Shown: positions 8,700 through 18,528 of the stretch, one piece after another
Numbering within the stretch: the first letter of the stretch is position 1
Layout: every line of letters starts with the position of its first letter
NCBI RefSeq assembly: GCF_900197575.1
Contig: NZ_FZLN01000001.1
Coordinates: forward strand, 1,240,001-1,304,000
From: Acinetobacter apis
Lineage (GTDB): Bacteria; Pseudomonadota; Gammaproteobacteria; Pseudomonadales; Moraxellaceae
DNA: 64,000 bases
Direction of reading: 5' to 3'
Notes under the pieces: model-generated
The model's database searches: none
Told to the model about the DNA's origin: nothing
The model's input: the letters and a program-made list of their open reading frames with translations, nothing else
Position numbers and translations under genes: made by a program

Positions 8700-9197
8700 T
8701 TTTATACCCTCTTGTTTTTATTACGAGTTCATACACTTTTGTTTTTTAAAAATGATGACTTATTTTATTGTTTGAGCAAACGTTCAATCATTCGTTTTTT
8801 GATTTTTCAAGATAGCTGCTCACATTCCAATAAGCCAAACATATCAGTCTATTTATACAAAAGCGTGTTATTAGTCACGTTTAAATCATATTTATTGATT
8901 AAATATGAACCATAAGGCTTGTTCTTACCGAACATTCAAACACTTATCGCTCTCTTATGTTACTTATTATACATCGTACATCTCTATGCCATCTGATTAA
9001 GTAACAATATGTATAAAAATAAACGTATTCTATGTATGGCATTTATTGTTGGCACAGCCAATACTTAGCCCTCACTTTAGACAGCTTGAGCATTATTTTT
9101 TTGACCACATGGGTGAAATTTGCATCATTTATGTTTTTTTCAGCGTCTGATCGAAAATCAGTTATAATACATTTTAGTTTTTTTAAAATCTCTTTAT
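8700..9197. other. AT-rich divergent intergenic region
   Basis: About 500 bases between the minus-strand channel gene and the plus-strand 140-residue gene, holding both promoters. The clear sites are the TATAAT and small inverted repeat near 9147-9168, listed separately. I saw no coding region with a ribosome site and no RNA gene here. Confidence 0.4.
9147..9168 (+). promoter_or_regulatory. -10 box with adjoining inverted repeat upstream of the 140-residue gene
   Basis: A consensus TATAAT is at 9163-9168, about 30 bases before the ATG at 9198. Immediately upstream, 9147-9161 is an inverted repeat CTGAT-CGAAA-ATCAG that would fall in the spacer next to the -35 position. No good -35 hexamer is present, which suggests activator dependence or an operator. 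Confidence 0.4.
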
Positions 9198-9620
9198 ATG
9201 GTCTATAAGCTTCAACCGATATCTCTCGACTTAAAAACAGACATTACCCATCAATGTTATGTACATCATACTCGTGATCAGCATTTGATTGGCGTGATTG
9301 AGTTTCACAAAAACAATTACACTTTTTCTTGGGAAGATCTTGAGTATTTAAGACGTCGTACAGAAGAATTTTCTGTTATGCCGCTGCCAGATTGTATCAG
9401 TGCAATGGTCATTGATATTCGTAACATTGCACCGTTTATTGATCAAGACACACCTATTGTGCCATGGCGTTTGGTCGATGAAGAATGCTTAATTCGAATT
9501 GTCGTACCTGCCGATCGCCTTGAATTTTATACAGGTTTCTTTGAACCCACATGGCTGACCTCTGATATGGATACAGCACTATCAGAAATTCGTAAATTTA
9601 TGGATATGTTTGTCCATTAA
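9198..9620 (+). CDS. conserved protein of unknown function (140 aa)
   Basis: A soluble, acidic 140-residue protein that I do not assign to a family. There is no signal peptide or membrane segment. Tryptophan and acidic residues are scattered through (SWEDLEYLRRR near 42-52, PWRLVDEE near 95), suggesting a compact mixed fold. The ATG has no clear Shine-Dalgarno sequence; the mRNA leader from the TATAAT box would be only about 20-25 bases. Codon use resembles neighbours, so it is probably a real gene of the genus. It is convergent with fpr, whose stop lies 1 base beyond. Confidence 0.65.
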   Translation: MVYKLQPISLDLKTDITHQCYVHHTRDQHLIGVIEFHKNNYTFSWEDLEYLRRRTEEFSVMPLPDCISAMVIDIRNIAPFIDQDTPIVPWRLVDEECLIRIVVPADRLEFYTGFFEPTWLTSDMDTALSEIRKFMDMFVH

Positions 9621-9621
9621 C

Positions 9622-10383
9622 TTACCAGTAATTTTCGACAGCAATATTGCCTACACCTCGGCGGTTCATGGTCAAGCCACGTGCTTTTAAAGCCTCTTTG
9701 GTGTCTTCAACCATTTGTGGATTACCACACAGCATAATATGGCTGGTTGCAGGATTAAACTGACCACCTGCGGCCTGTTCTAATGCGCCTGATGCAATTA
9801 ATGCAGGTAAGCGTTCATTTAAGGCAGCTGTTTTACTGCGTGTAATAATTGGGATAAATTTGAATCCTGTATGTGACTCACCAAAAGTGGTTTGAATCTC
9901 TTGAATTTGCTCAACATATGCCAATTCATCTTCAGTTCTTACGCTATATACCAAATGAATAGCTGAATAGTTTGACCACACATCAAAATCTTGTAGCATG
10001 GATAAAAATGGAGCTAATCCTGTCCCTGTCGCAAGCAACCATAAATCATGTGGTGTTGGTTCTTGGTATCTTGCCAACGTTAAAAAGCCATATGGTATTT
10101 TTTCTAAATAAATATCTGTACCTACAGTTAAATCTTTTAATTGTGATGTGAATGCACCATCAGGCACCACAATCGAAAAAAACTCGAGTGTCTCATCATA
10201 TGGTGATGAAACAATCGAATATGCTCTCACAATCAGCTCACCATTAACTTCAATACCAATTCGAGCAAATTGCCCTGCTGTAAATTTAAAATGCGCAGGA
10301 CGAGTCAGGGTAAAACTAAATAACTGTGCTGACCAACGGCGAACAGAAAGGACTTTTTCGAGGCTAAATTTTTCAGAAGTCAT
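9622..10383 (-). CDS. fpr: ferredoxin--NADP(+) reductase
   Basis: A 253-residue FAD flavoprotein that exchanges electrons between NADPH and ferredoxin or flavodoxin. The FAD motif RAYSIVSSPYDE is near residues 50-61, the NADP site LLATGTGLAPF near 107-117, VYSVRTEDELAY follows, and the C-terminus ends VENYW, like bacterial class FprA/subclass I enzymes. I start it at the ATG of MTSEKF (10383), which fits the family, rather than five codons upstream. It is divergent from a LysR regulator by 84 bases, the arrangement of fpr and finR in Pseudomonas putida, where FinR induces fpr under superoxide stress. The enzyme is confident; the regulation is inferred. Confidence 0.9.
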   Translation of the reverse strand: MTSEKFSLEKVLSVRRWSAQLFSFTLTRPAHFKFTAGQFARIGIEVNGELIVRAYSIVSSPYDETLEFFSIVVPDGAFTSQLKDLTVGTDIYLEKIPYGFLTLARYQEPTPHDLWLLATGTGLAPFLSMLQDFDVWSNYSAIHLVYSVRTEDELAYVEQIQEIQTTFGESHTGFKFIPIITRSKTAALNERLPALIASGALEQAAGGQFNPATSHIMLCGNPQMVEDTKEALKARGLTMNRRGVGNIAVENYW

Positions 10384-10467
10384 AATTTCAAGGTACAAGA
10401 AACTGTGTCCTCATGTTAGCATGCTCTCAGAAATATTCATATTTTACCGATTATTAAGGCTTTCATC

Positions 10468-11373
10468 ATGCGGATGACTTTACGCCAATTGGCTGTTTTT
10501 GTGGCTGTAGCACAAGAAGGAACGGTTACTAAAGCAAGTGATGCTGTTAAACTGACTCAAAGTGCAGCCAGCATGGCACTCGCAGACCTTGAAGATGGAT
10601 TGGGTGCACCACTTTTTGACCGTTTAGGTAAACGCTTACAGCTCAATGATTTAGGACGTTTTTTGCTGCCACAAGCATTAGAAATCTTAGGACGTTGCGA
10701 GGCATTTGAACAAGTAGCCCGTGGCGAATTACAAAGTGTTGATTTAAGGCTCGGCGCAACACTGACCATCAGTGATTATCTGATGCCAGATTTAATGGCT
10801 GACTTTTTAAAGCATCAACCCTCTGCACATTTGCAGCTTCAAGTGGGTAATACACGCCAAATGATTGAAGCGGTCAGTCAATTTCAGTTAGATTTGGCGC
10901 TTATTGAAGGTGAATGCCACTTGCCGCAATTGCATACATTACATTGGCATGATGATGAGCTAGCGTTATGTTGTGCCCCGCATCACCCGCTAGCACAATT
11001 AAATCGTCCCTTACAAATTAGTGATTTTGAAGATGTAGAATGGATTGTTCGTGAAGAAGGATCAGGCACACGTGATGTATTTGACAAAGCTGTTTCTAAA
11101 GATCTCAAACATACCAACATCCGTTTAACGCTCGGACACAATGAAGCCATTTTAAAAATACTTGCAAGTGGCTTAGGTGTATCGTGTATTTCTAAACTTG
11201 CCTTATTGCCGATGTTGCAGTCAGGTCAATTGGTTGCTTTAAAAACGCCTTTTTGGCAACTCAAGAGACCATTGTATATGCTGATCCATCGTCATAAATA
11301 CCAAGGTCCAGGTTTAAAAGCATTTGTAAAATTTTGCCAAGACAAAGTTTATGAGACAACAGATTTGATATAA
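10468..11373 (+). CDS. LysR-family regulator (FinR-like), divergent from fpr
   Basis: A 301-residue LysR-type regulator. The winged helix-turn-helix occupies residues 1-62 (LRQLAVFVAVAQEGTVTKAS, then TQSAASMALADLE), followed by a linker helix and a periplasmic-binding-like effector domain (about 92-295). The position beside and divergent from fpr suggests it is the counterpart of FinR, the activator of fpr in Pseudomonas. The operator would lie in the 84-base gap 10384-10467. A strong bidirectional terminator follows. Regulator family certain; FinR role a good inference from synteny. Confidence 0.85.
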   Translation: MRMTLRQLAVFVAVAQEGTVTKASDAVKLTQSAASMALADLEDGLGAPLFDRLGKRLQLNDLGRFLLPQALEILGRCEAFEQVARGELQSVDLRLGATLTISDYLMPDLMADFLKHQPSAHLQLQVGNTRQMIEAVSQFQLDLALIEGECHLPQLHTLHWHDDELALCCAPHHPLAQLNRPLQISDFEDVEWIVREEGSGTRDVFDKAVSKDLKHTNIRLTLGHNEAILKILASGLGVSCISKLALLPMLQSGQLVALKTPFWQLKRPLYMLIHRHKYQGPGLKAFVKFCQDKVYETTDLI

Positions 11374-11400
11374 AAAAAGCCAGCAGATGCTGGCTTTTTT
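11373..11400. terminator. bidirectional intrinsic terminator, LysR gene / upp
   Basis: GC-rich stem GCCAGC against GCTGGC with an A-run on the left and six Ts on the right. It can end the plus-strand LysR transcript and the minus-strand upp transcript, whose stop is at 11411. Confidence 0.85.
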
Positions 11401-11410
11401 ATACAAAAGA

Positions 11411-12049
11411 CTATTCGCCCTTTTCGACACTACCAAAGATTTTATCTCCAGCATCACCAAGGCCTGGCACGATATAACCGTGTTCATTTAAACCTTGATC
11501 GACTGATGCAGTGAAAATACGGACATCAGGATGATATTTCTCTACTTTTGCTACCCCTTCAGGTGCAGCAACCAAGACCATGACACGGATATCTTTACAA
11601 CCACTTAGCTTTAACACATCAATGGCTGCAATTAACGAATTGCCTGTAGCAAGCATCGGGTCAATGATCATTGCAATACGCTGCGATACATCTGGTACCA
11701 ATTTTTTGTAATATGTACGAACTTCAAGCGTGTCTTCATCACGCTCTAAGCCCAGCACACTCACTTTAGCACTTGGGATCAGGCTTAAAAAGCCCTCTAA
11801 CATCCCAATGCCTGCGCGTAAAATAGGTACTACAGTGATTTTCTTCCCAGCGATACGTTCAACAGTAACCTTCCCTGCCCAACCATCAATTTCGTGATCT
11901 GTGAGTAATAAATCTTGTGTTGCCTCATAAGTGAGTAACATCGTAACTTCTTGTGCCAACTGACGAAAGTTATTGGTACTGATATTTTCACGACGCAATA
12001 AACCAATTTTATGGCGAATAAGCGGGTGATGAATTTCTTGAATGGGCAC
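11411..12049 (-). CDS. upp: uracil phosphoribosyltransferase
   Basis: A 212-residue pyrimidine salvage enzyme that makes UMP from uracil and PRPP. The PRPP-binding loop [12 protein letters not shown] is near residues 128-139, and the N-terminal [15 protein letters not shown] and C-terminal [12 protein letters not shown] motifs are those of Upp. Length is the same as the E. coli enzyme class (about 208). It is a single gene between its own terminator and the nuo operon terminator. A TATACT-like -10 lies about 35-40 bases upstream. Very confident. Confidence 0.96.
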   Translation of the reverse strand: MPIQEIHHPLIRHKIGLLRRENISTNNFRQLAQEVTMLLTYEATQDLLLTDHEIDGWAGKVTVERIAGKKITVVPILRAGIGMLEGFLSLIPSAKVSVLGLERDEDTLEVRTYYKKLVPDVSQRIAMIIDPMLATGNSLIAAIDVLKLSGCKDIRVMVLVAAPEGVAKVEKYHPDVRIFTASVDQGLNEHGYIVPGLGDAGDKIFGSVEKGE

Positions 12050-12083
12050 GACAGAACACCTAAAAACAGATCATGGTTGTACT

Positions 12084-12089
12084 AGTATA
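12084..12089 (-). promoter_or_regulatory. possible -10 box of upp
   Basis: On the minus strand this reads TATACT, about 35 bases before the upp start and just after the nuo terminator. The matching -35 is weak, so the call is tentative. Confidence 0.3.
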
Positions 12090-12110
12090 ATCGGTTTTGA
12101 CGTAGAAATA

Positions 12111-12133
12111 AAAAAGCCTTCACGAATGAAGGC
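12111..12133 (-). terminator. intrinsic terminator of the nuo operon
   Basis: On the minus strand a 7-base stem GCCTTCA/TGAAGGC with a UUCG loop is followed by a run of six Ts. It lies 22 bases beyond the nuoN stop and ends the complex I transcript before upp. Confidence 0.85.
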
Positions 12134-12155
12134 CAGATAATGATTTTTTATCAAT

Positions 12156-13655
12156 CTATTGTTGAAATAATAACACTTGAATCGGTGCAGTCAGCTGCGA
12201 TGAAGCCGCCCACTGAATCAGTGGATCAGGGTAAATACCTATCAGTAATACCAATAATGCAGACAATAGCACCATGATTCCGCCTGCTTTTTGTCCCCAA
12301 TTTACCTCTGCATCCATATGTATAGACTCGGTCGTCGGTGTCATATACAAGGTCATAATGACACGTAAATAGTAATATAGCCCGATCCCACTTCCGACAA
12401 TAATCATGGCAGCAAACACCCAATGCCCAGCTTCAACATTGGCTTTAATTAACATAAATTTACCAATAAAACCTGCTGTGAGAGGAATTCCTGCCAAAGA
12501 CAGCATCATTACAGTAAGTGTCGCAGTAAGTAACGGACGGCGCCAAAATAGGCCTGTATAGGTAACCAATTGCTCAGCATCTTTTTCGCTATATGGGCTA
12601 GACATTAAAGTGACCACACCAAAGGCACCAATGGTGGTTAATATATAAGTGACCATATATACATTTAAGCTGTCTAAACTTAAATAATTTTTACTGACCA
12701 GTGCTGTTAACACATACCCAAAATGAGCAATCGAAGAGTATGCCAATAACCGCTTTAAGTTATTTTGTTTTACTGCCAACAAGTTACCCAGCACAATAGA
12801 CAACACTGCAATGATTGATAATATAGTGAGAATAGATGGAATTAATACACCTGCACCCAATACATAACGAATCAATAATCCAAACGTGGCTACTTTTGCC
12901 ACCGTTGCCAAAAATGTCGCCAATGGTGCGGGTGCACCTTGGTACACATCAGGTGTCCATTTATGAAATGGCGCCAATGACAATTTAAAAGCCACAGCAA
13001 ATAAAATCAGTCCAATACCAAGAATAACCATTGGATTGCCTGCTTTTAGCATGCCGAGTAAAGCATCAAATCCAAGATAAAATGACAAACTACCCGTATA
13101 TGCATAAATATAAGCCATACCCATTAACAGCATGGCTGATGCTGTCGCAGACAACACCAAGTATTTAATACCTGCTTCTAATGAATTCTCTCGCTCATGG
13201 GTATAAGCCACTAACCCATATACAGGTACAGACATCAACTCAAGTGAAATAAAGAACGACGCATAATGTGTACTGTTCACCATGAGCAATGCGCCCATCA
13301 CCGACAACAGCATCATTAAATACAATTCTTCACGGCGGTTTTGGTAACCTTCAATATAGGCATGAGATAGCGTACAGCATGCTAAAGCAGCCACAAGAAT
13401 CAACAGTTGATATAACAAACTAAAGCGATCAATCACAAACAGTCCCATCAAGTCGACAGGATTAAATGTTGTCGATACCAGATGTACAATGAGAGTCACT
13501 GCTGCCAAATTGAGTCCAATCACGCTGACAGTAGCTATCAGATGATGATGACGTTTTACTGCAATCAATAACATGACGATGACAGCGGTCAAGGCAATGA
13601 TCCACACAGGCGCAAGCAACATTAGATCAGCCACATTAAATATTGAGTGATTCAT
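12156..13655 (-). CDS. nuoN: NADH-quinone oxidoreductase subunit N
   Basis: A 499-residue antiporter-like membrane subunit of complex I, one of three proton-pumping modules. It is hydrophobic throughout with about 14 helices. The conserved channel lysine and glutamate regions are visible (FFISLELMSVPVYGL near 120; FKLSLAPFHKWTPDVYQGAP near 225; KRLLAYSSIAHFGY near 290). It is the last nuo gene, 1 base after nuoM, and followed by a terminator. Length matches the family (485-500). Confidence 0.95.
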   Translation of the reverse strand: MNHSIFNVADLMLLAPVWIIALTAVIVMLLIAVKRHHHLIATVSVIGLNLAAVTLIVHLVSTTFNPVDLMGLFVIDRFSLLYQLLILVAALACCTLSHAYIEGYQNRREELYLMMLLSVMGALLMVNSTHYASFFISLELMSVPVYGLVAYTHERENSLEAGIKYLVLSATASAMLLMGMAYIYAYTGSLSFYLGFDALLGMLKAGNPMVILGIGLILFAVAFKLSLAPFHKWTPDVYQGAPAPLATFLATVAKVATFGLLIRYVLGAGVLIPSILTILSIIAVLSIVLGNLLAVKQNNLKRLLAYSSIAHFGYVLTALVSKNYLSLDSLNVYMVTYILTTIGAFGVVTLMSSPYSEKDAEQLVTYTGLFWRRPLLTATLTVMMLSLAGIPLTAGFIGKFMLIKANVEAGHWVFAAMIIVGSGIGLYYYLRVIMTLYMTPTTESIHMDAEVNWGQKAGGIMVLLSALLVLLIGIYPDPLIQWAASSQLTAPIQVLLFQQ

Positions 13656-13656
13656 C

Positions 13657-15249
13657 TTATTGCGCTCCTAATTGATCAAGCTGAGTGGCAGCTTGTTGAA
13701 TAAAATCAGTGCCATGTTCAACAGGTAGGTAGCGTGTGGTAATCCAATGCATTGATGCATTCGATAGATCTAAAAAGCTTTGTGGGAATAAACCCAGCCA
13801 TACCAAGCCAATGACACATACCATCAACAAGGTGATTTCTCGAACATTTAAATCTTTCAGTGGTTGAATCCGTGACACGTCTGTATCAGGCTGACCAAAT
13901 AAAGTGCGGTGAATTAGAATCAGACCATATAAACCTGCAAAGACCAAACTTACCGCAGCAATAATGGTAAACGTTGGGTAACGTGCATATGCACCCATTA
14001 AAATTAAAAATTCACCGATAAAATTACCTAAACCAGGAATACCGACCAAGGCTGCAACAAAGAACATCAAAAAGAATGAAATATGACGAAATTGCCCACT
14101 CATCCCACCCATTAGACGTAAATCACGGGTTTGTAAGCGCTCATAGATTTGACCACACATCATAAATAGTGCAGCAGATGATAAACCGTGTGCGAGCATC
14201 ATAATCATCAGTCCTTGATATGAAATCAAATGACCTGAATAAATGGCAAGTACTACAAAACCCATATGCGATATTGAGGTATATGCCAATAATCGTTTCA
14301 TATCAGTTTGTTGATAAGCACACCATGCACCGTAAAAAATGCCAATGAGCCCGAAGATAATGGCAATATCTGCAAATTGTTGTGACGCTGCAGGGAAAAA
14401 TGGAATGACAAAACGCAATAGACCATAAGCTGCAGTTTTAATTAAGATCCCTGCCAAATCCACTGACCCTGCGGTCGGTGCTTGTGCATGTGCATCAGGT
14501 AACCAACCATGTAAAGGGAAAATAGGAAGCTTAACGGCAAAACCAATGAACATACAGAGCATGAGCCCATAGGCAAATGGCGGTGGTATTTGTTGCGCAA
14601 CATTCATTAAGAAGAAGTAATCAAAACTCACCACACCACGGCTTAGAATATAACCCCATACCACTAAACCTAAAATACCAATGAGGAGAATTAAACCGCA
14701 GACTTGAGTGTAAATGAAAAATTTTGTAGCAGCATAAACACGGGTTTTACCTCCGACCCCTTCATGCCCCCAAAGAGCAATTAAGAAGTAAATCGGTACC
14801 AACATCATTTCCCAAAAGAAGAAAAACAAAAACAGGTCAATGGCTAAAAACACACCAATTACACCACCTAAACTCCATAACAAGTTCAAGTGGAAAAAGC
14901 CCACATGTTTTTGAATTTCGCCCCATGAACAACCGACTGCAAGTAAACCCAATAGAGCGGTTAAACCCACCATCAACAAAGACAATCCATCGACTGCCAA
15001 ATGAATGGTAATTCCAAGATGTTGGATCCAAGGCACTTGAAATTGCGCAGCAAAAACAGGTTGTGTCATGAGTGCATAGTGATAATCACCTTGCTGCCAC
15101 AATACCAAGGTCAGTAACAGCGTGATTGCCATACCAAGTAAAGCAATCCAGCGTGGTAAATGATGATTGACTTTATCAAGCAACCAACAAAGAAAGCCTG
15201 CAATAAACGGAATCAGTATCAATGCAGGTAATATCCAATTATTTTCCAT
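13657..15249 (-). CDS. nuoM: NADH-quinone oxidoreductase subunit M
   Basis: A 530-residue antiporter-like subunit of complex I. Key regions are FFFFWEMMLVPIYFLIALWG near 143-162 with the conserved glutamate, FAVKLPIFPLHGWLPDAHAQAP near 237-258 with the channel lysine, and KRLLAYTSISHMGFVVL near 315. These are the proton-pathway residues shared with MrpD-type antiporters. It lies 9 bases after nuoL and 1 base before nuoN. Confident by sequence and by operon position. Confidence 0.96.
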   Translation of the reverse strand: MENNWILPALILIPFIAGFLCWLLDKVNHHLPRWIALLGMAITLLLTLVLWQQGDYHYALMTQPVFAAQFQVPWIQHLGITIHLAVDGLSLLMVGLTALLGLLAVGCSWGEIQKHVGFFHLNLLWSLGGVIGVFLAIDLFLFFFFWEMMLVPIYFLIALWGHEGVGGKTRVYAATKFFIYTQVCGLILLIGILGLVVWGYILSRGVVSFDYFFLMNVAQQIPPPFAYGLMLCMFIGFAVKLPIFPLHGWLPDAHAQAPTAGSVDLAGILIKTAAYGLLRFVIPFFPAASQQFADIAIIFGLIGIFYGAWCAYQQTDMKRLLAYTSISHMGFVVLAIYSGHLISYQGLMIMMLAHGLSSAALFMMCGQIYERLQTRDLRLMGGMSGQFRHISFFLMFFVAALVGIPGLGNFIGEFLILMGAYARYPTFTIIAAVSLVFAGLYGLILIHRTLFGQPDTDVSRIQPLKDLNVREITLLMVCVIGLVWLGLFPQSFLDLSNASMHWITTRYLPVEHGTDFIQQAATQLDQLGAQ

Positions 15250-15258
15250 GTTATTTCC

Positions 15259-17151
15259 CTATATGATCTGAATTGCAATCAACACCATCAGTAGAATCAC
15301 CGCTGCAAAGGCGATACTTGATGTGTACTCTCTTAACGATCCTGTTTGACGAGTACTTGCGGCATGATGACCCGATTTAACAAGCACAGGTAAAATTAAC
15401 CAGACTTGATCAATTGGGTCATGACCGAGAAGCTTGGCAATCAATTGATATGGACGAACAAACAGTAATTGATATAAAGCATCAAAACCAAATGCTGCAT
15501 AGAACAAGGTAATTATACGTTGCCCTAACCAAGACTGTGTCCATTTTTCAAGGGGTTGTTTGAAAACAATCCATACCATGCCTGCCACCAACACACCTAT
15601 CAGTGCAATCCATACAGCCTGATGTTCTGCATGAATAATCTGTTGTTCTAAAGCCAGTGGAATGTTTAACGCAGGAATATGTGCTGTTGTAAGTAAAGTC
15701 TCAACAGGATGCTTGAGTGCTGCGCCTAATGTAGTGGACAAAGCCAGTAAAATTGCTAAAGGTAACCAATAGGTGATGCCATGTAATGCATGTGCATGAG
15801 TTTTTTCTTGTCCAAAAAACACCACCAAAATTAAGCGGAATGTGTAAATTGAAGTTAAAAAGGCACCAACCACACCCACCCAATATAACTGTTGGTATAT
15901 TGGTAACTGTTGCATTAAACCTTGTGCATACACTTGACCTAAAATGGCATCTTTAGAGAAGAAGCCAACGGTAATCCATGGCATTGCAGCCAATGCACCA
16001 CCGCCAATCACAAAACAGGCAAATACAAATGGAATTTTTTTGCGTAAGCCACCCATTTTAAAAATGTTCTGTTCATGATGACACGCTAAAATCACTGCAC
16101 CTGATGAAAGGAATAACAAGGCTTTAAAAAATGCATGTGCCAGCATATGAAATAAGCCCGCTTGATAGGCTTCCGCACCCACAGCCATAAACATATAACC
16201 CAATTGGCTCATGGTGGAATACGCTAAAATGCGTTTGATATCTGTTTGTACCAAAGCAGCACAGCCTGCCACAATCAAAGTCACGGCACCAATAATGGCA
16301 ATGCCTTGTAATACTTCAGGCGTCAACTCAAATATGCCATGCATACGGCAAATTAAATAAATCCCTGCGGTGACCATGGTTGCTGCATGGATTAATGCAG
16401 ATACAGGAGTTGGCCCTGCCATCGCATCTGCAAGCCATGTTTGTAATGGAATTTGTGCTGACTTCCCTGCTGCACCAAGGAACAGCATGACACTGATCCA
16501 AAAAGCGGTTTCATGTGGAACATAAGCCAACACCTGTTGGGCATGCGCTAAAATGGTTGCAATATTTAGTGTGCCAAACTGCTGATACAGTAAAAATAAT
16601 GCGATCAGTAAGAAAACATCACCTACACGGGTCACAGTAAATGCTTTTATGGCAGCAAAGCCATTGGCTGGATTATGATAATAAAAACCAATCAATAAAT
16701 AAGAGCATAAACCAACACCTTCCCACCCTAAAAATAAAAGTGCTAAGTTGTCAGCCAAAACCAGCACCAACATGCTTGCAACGAATAAATTAAAGTAAGA
16801 GAAAAACCGTGCATAGCCTGCTTCACCGCGCATATACCATGAAGCAAACACATGAATTAAAAAGCCAACACCCGTAATCATGCCCATCATCAGCAAAGAT
16901 AAACCATCTAAATGAAAACTGATGCTTGGCGCCAAGCCTGCAACACTAAACCATGTCCATAGATGTTGGGTAAAATCAATTTGACCTTGATTAACAAAGT
17001 TCACACCGACCCATATAGTGGTCAGAAAGGATAAACCAATTGCACCTACGCCAACCCAAGCCGATAGGTTTTCAGAAAAACGTTCGCGTCCAATCACCAA
17101 AATAATAAAACCGAGTAATGGAAATAAGACGGTTAAAAATAGAGAACTCAT
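15259..17151 (-). CDS. nuoL: NADH-quinone oxidoreductase subunit L
   Basis: The largest membrane subunit of complex I, 630 residues, at the distal end of the membrane arm. It carries the conserved glutamate helix [19 protein letters not shown] (about 138-156), the channel lysine helix [21 protein letters not shown] (about 222-242) and the [15 protein letters not shown] segment (near 310). The C-terminal part holds the long lateral helix region and a last helix ([14 protein letters not shown]). Its ATG overlaps the nuoK stop by 4 bases, implying translational coupling. Confidence 0.96.
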   Translation of the reverse strand: MSSLFLTVLFPLLGFIILVIGRERFSENLSAWVGVGAIGLSFLTTIWVGVNFVNQGQIDFTQHLWTWFSVAGLAPSISFHLDGLSLLMMGMITGVGFLIHVFASWYMRGEAGYARFFSYFNLFVASMLVLVLADNLALLFLGWEGVGLCSYLLIGFYYHNPANGFAAIKAFTVTRVGDVFLLIALFLLYQQFGTLNIATILAHAQQVLAYVPHETAFWISVMLFLGAAGKSAQIPLQTWLADAMAGPTPVSALIHAATMVTAGIYLICRMHGIFELTPEVLQGIAIIGAVTLIVAGCAALVQTDIKRILAYSTMSQLGYMFMAVGAEAYQAGLFHMLAHAFFKALLFLSSGAVILACHHEQNIFKMGGLRKKIPFVFACFVIGGGALAAMPWITVGFFSKDAILGQVYAQGLMQQLPIYQQLYWVGVVGAFLTSIYTFRLILVVFFGQEKTHAHALHGITYWLPLAILLALSTTLGAALKHPVETLLTTAHIPALNIPLALEQQIIHAEHQAVWIALIGVLVAGMVWIVFKQPLEKWTQSWLGQRIITLFYAAFGFDALYQLLFVRPYQLIAKLLGHDPIDQVWLILPVLVKSGHHAASTRQTGSLREYTSSIAFAAVILLMVLIAIQII

Positions 17152-17456
17152 CCGTGCATCTCCTTGGCCGCATCAATATCTAAATGGTGGAAACGGCGAT
17201 AGAACTGCAGTACCAATGCCAAACCAATACATGCTTCCGCTGCAGCTAAGGTCAACACCAAAATGAACATGATTTGCCCATCGGCTTGACCCCATGCACT
17301 GCCTGCCACCACAAATGCCAATGCGGCTGCATTCATCATGATTTCTAAACTCATTAGAATGAAGAGAAAGTTACGGCGAACCATCACACCATATAAACCC
17401 AGTGCAAATAATATACTGGCAACAATTAAGCCATGATCGAGTGGAATATTACCCAT
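17148..17456 (-). CDS. nuoK: NADH-quinone oxidoreductase subunit K
   Basis: A 102-residue three-helix subunit of the complex I membrane arm. The conserved membrane glutamates lie in [17 protein letters not shown] (helix 2) and [15 protein letters not shown] (helix 3). I start it at the ATG giving MGNIPLDHG, the usual N-terminus; a GTG-like start four codons upstream is possible but deeper in nuoJ. It overlaps nuoJ by 8 bases and nuoL by 4. Confident. Confidence 0.94.
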   Translation of the reverse strand: MGNIPLDHGLIVASILFALGLYGVMVRRNFLFILMSLEIMMNAAALAFVVAGSAWGQADGQIMFILVLTLAAAEACIGLALVLQFYRRFHHLDIDAAKEMHG

Positions 17457-17970
17457 GATCCACCTCACTGTCGTTGTTTCGCTTTCCTAAGTGAAATGCT
17501 GCAACCAATGCTGCCAATAAAATCATGGCAGCAACTTCAACCAATAAAACATATTGGGTAAAAAGCAATTGACCGACTGCTTTTGGCCCCACCATCTGAT
17601 GACCTAAAAACAAATCATCTGCCGTATGATTACGTGCTAGCATCCACACCAACACCAGTCCCAATAACACGCTTAAACCAGCTGGAATAGCCCATGTTTC
17701 TGAACTGAGCCATTTTTTTTCTTGCGCGGCTGTATGCTGTCCTAGATTCAGCATCATGACCACAAATACAAACAACACCATGATGGCACCTGCATAGACA
17801 ATGACTTCTAATGCTGCTGCAAAGGGCGCACCTGAAATCATAAAGATGCCTGCAACTGCCAATAAAGACACGATTAATGACAGCAATGCATGCACAGGAT
17901 TGGTGTTCGTGACCACACGAATTGTCGAGATAATTGCTACCAAAGCAATTAAGTAAAAAGGCCAGCTCAT
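17449..17970 (-). CDS. nuoJ: NADH-quinone oxidoreductase subunit J
   Basis: A 173-residue, five-helix membrane subunit of complex I. The helix-3 region [18 protein letters not shown], which carries the pi-bulge tyrosine and the conserved family core, is at about residues 58-75. A cytoplasmic loop of about 30 residues separates it from the last two helices, and the C-terminus ends in a short polar tail. Its start overlaps the nuoI stop by 4 bases and its end overlaps nuoK. Confidence 0.94.
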   Translation of the reverse strand: MSWPFYLIALVAIISTIRVVTNTNPVHALLSLIVSLLAVAGIFMISGAPFAAALEVIVYAGAIMVLFVFVVMMLNLGQHTAAQEKKWLSSETWAIPAGLSVLLGLVLVWMLARNHTADDLFLGHQMVGPKAVGQLLFTQYVLLVEVAAMILLAALVAAFHLGKRNNDSEVDHG

Positions 17971-18509
17971 GGTAATAGACTCCGTACATCGACAGGCTGG
18001 CTTTCATTTTCAGCTTGTCCTTTGCCTTTACCTTGAATTGCCATGCCTGTCATGCGATAGAAGTTATAGTCTGGGTATTTGCCTGGACCTGAAATCAGTA
18101 AATGTTCTTTTTCGTAGACCAAATTTTGACGTACATATTCGCCCATTTCAAAATCAGGGGTCAGCTGAATGGCGGTGGTCGGACATGCTTCTTCGCACAT
18201 GCCACAAAAAATACAACGTGAGAAATTAATTCTAAAAAATTCAGGATACCAACGTCCGTCTTCTTTTTCTGCTTTTTGTAGTGAAATACATCCTACAGGA
18301 CATGCCACTGCGCATAAGTTACATGCCACACAGCGCTCTTCACCATCAGGATCACGTGTTAATACAATCCGCCCACGGTAACGTGGTGGTGCAATTTGTT
18401 CAGCTGGCACTTCAGGGTATAAAATGGTATCGCGCTTACGTGTTGCATGGCTAAATACCATAAATAATGAACGGATAATTGACCCGACGCCTGTTAATAT
18501 TTTCATCAT
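17967..18509 (-). CDS. nuoI: NADH-quinone oxidoreductase subunit I
   Basis: A 180-residue ferredoxin-like subunit of the peripheral arm. Two typical 4Fe-4S motifs are present: [12 protein letters not shown] near residues 57-68 and [12 protein letters not shown] near 97-108, binding clusters N6a and N6b that pass electrons toward NuoB. An amphipathic N-terminus ([20 protein letters not shown]) anchors it at the membrane. It starts 19 bases after nuoH and overlaps nuoJ by 4. Length equals the E. coli protein (180). Confidence 0.96.
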   Translation of the reverse strand: MMKILTGVGSIIRSLFMVFSHATRKRDTILYPEVPAEQIAPPRYRGRIVLTRDPDGEERCVACNLCAVACPVGCISLQKAEKEDGRWYPEFFRINFSRCIFCGMCEEACPTTAIQLTPDFEMGEYVRQNLVYEKEHLLISGPGKYPDYNFYRMTGMAIQGKGKGQAENESQPVDVRSLLP

Positions 18510-18528
18510 GATGCTGCTCTCCCTGCAA

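Noticed and set aside
8640-8915. 91-residue plus-strand frame upstream region of the channel gene
   Set aside because: Overlaps the channel N-terminus antisense and has no ribosome site; low-complexity AT-derived residues.
12084-12110. strong -35/-10 promoter for upp
   Set aside because: Only the -10 TATACT is convincing; the -35 region has no good match, so only the -10 is listed at low confidence.
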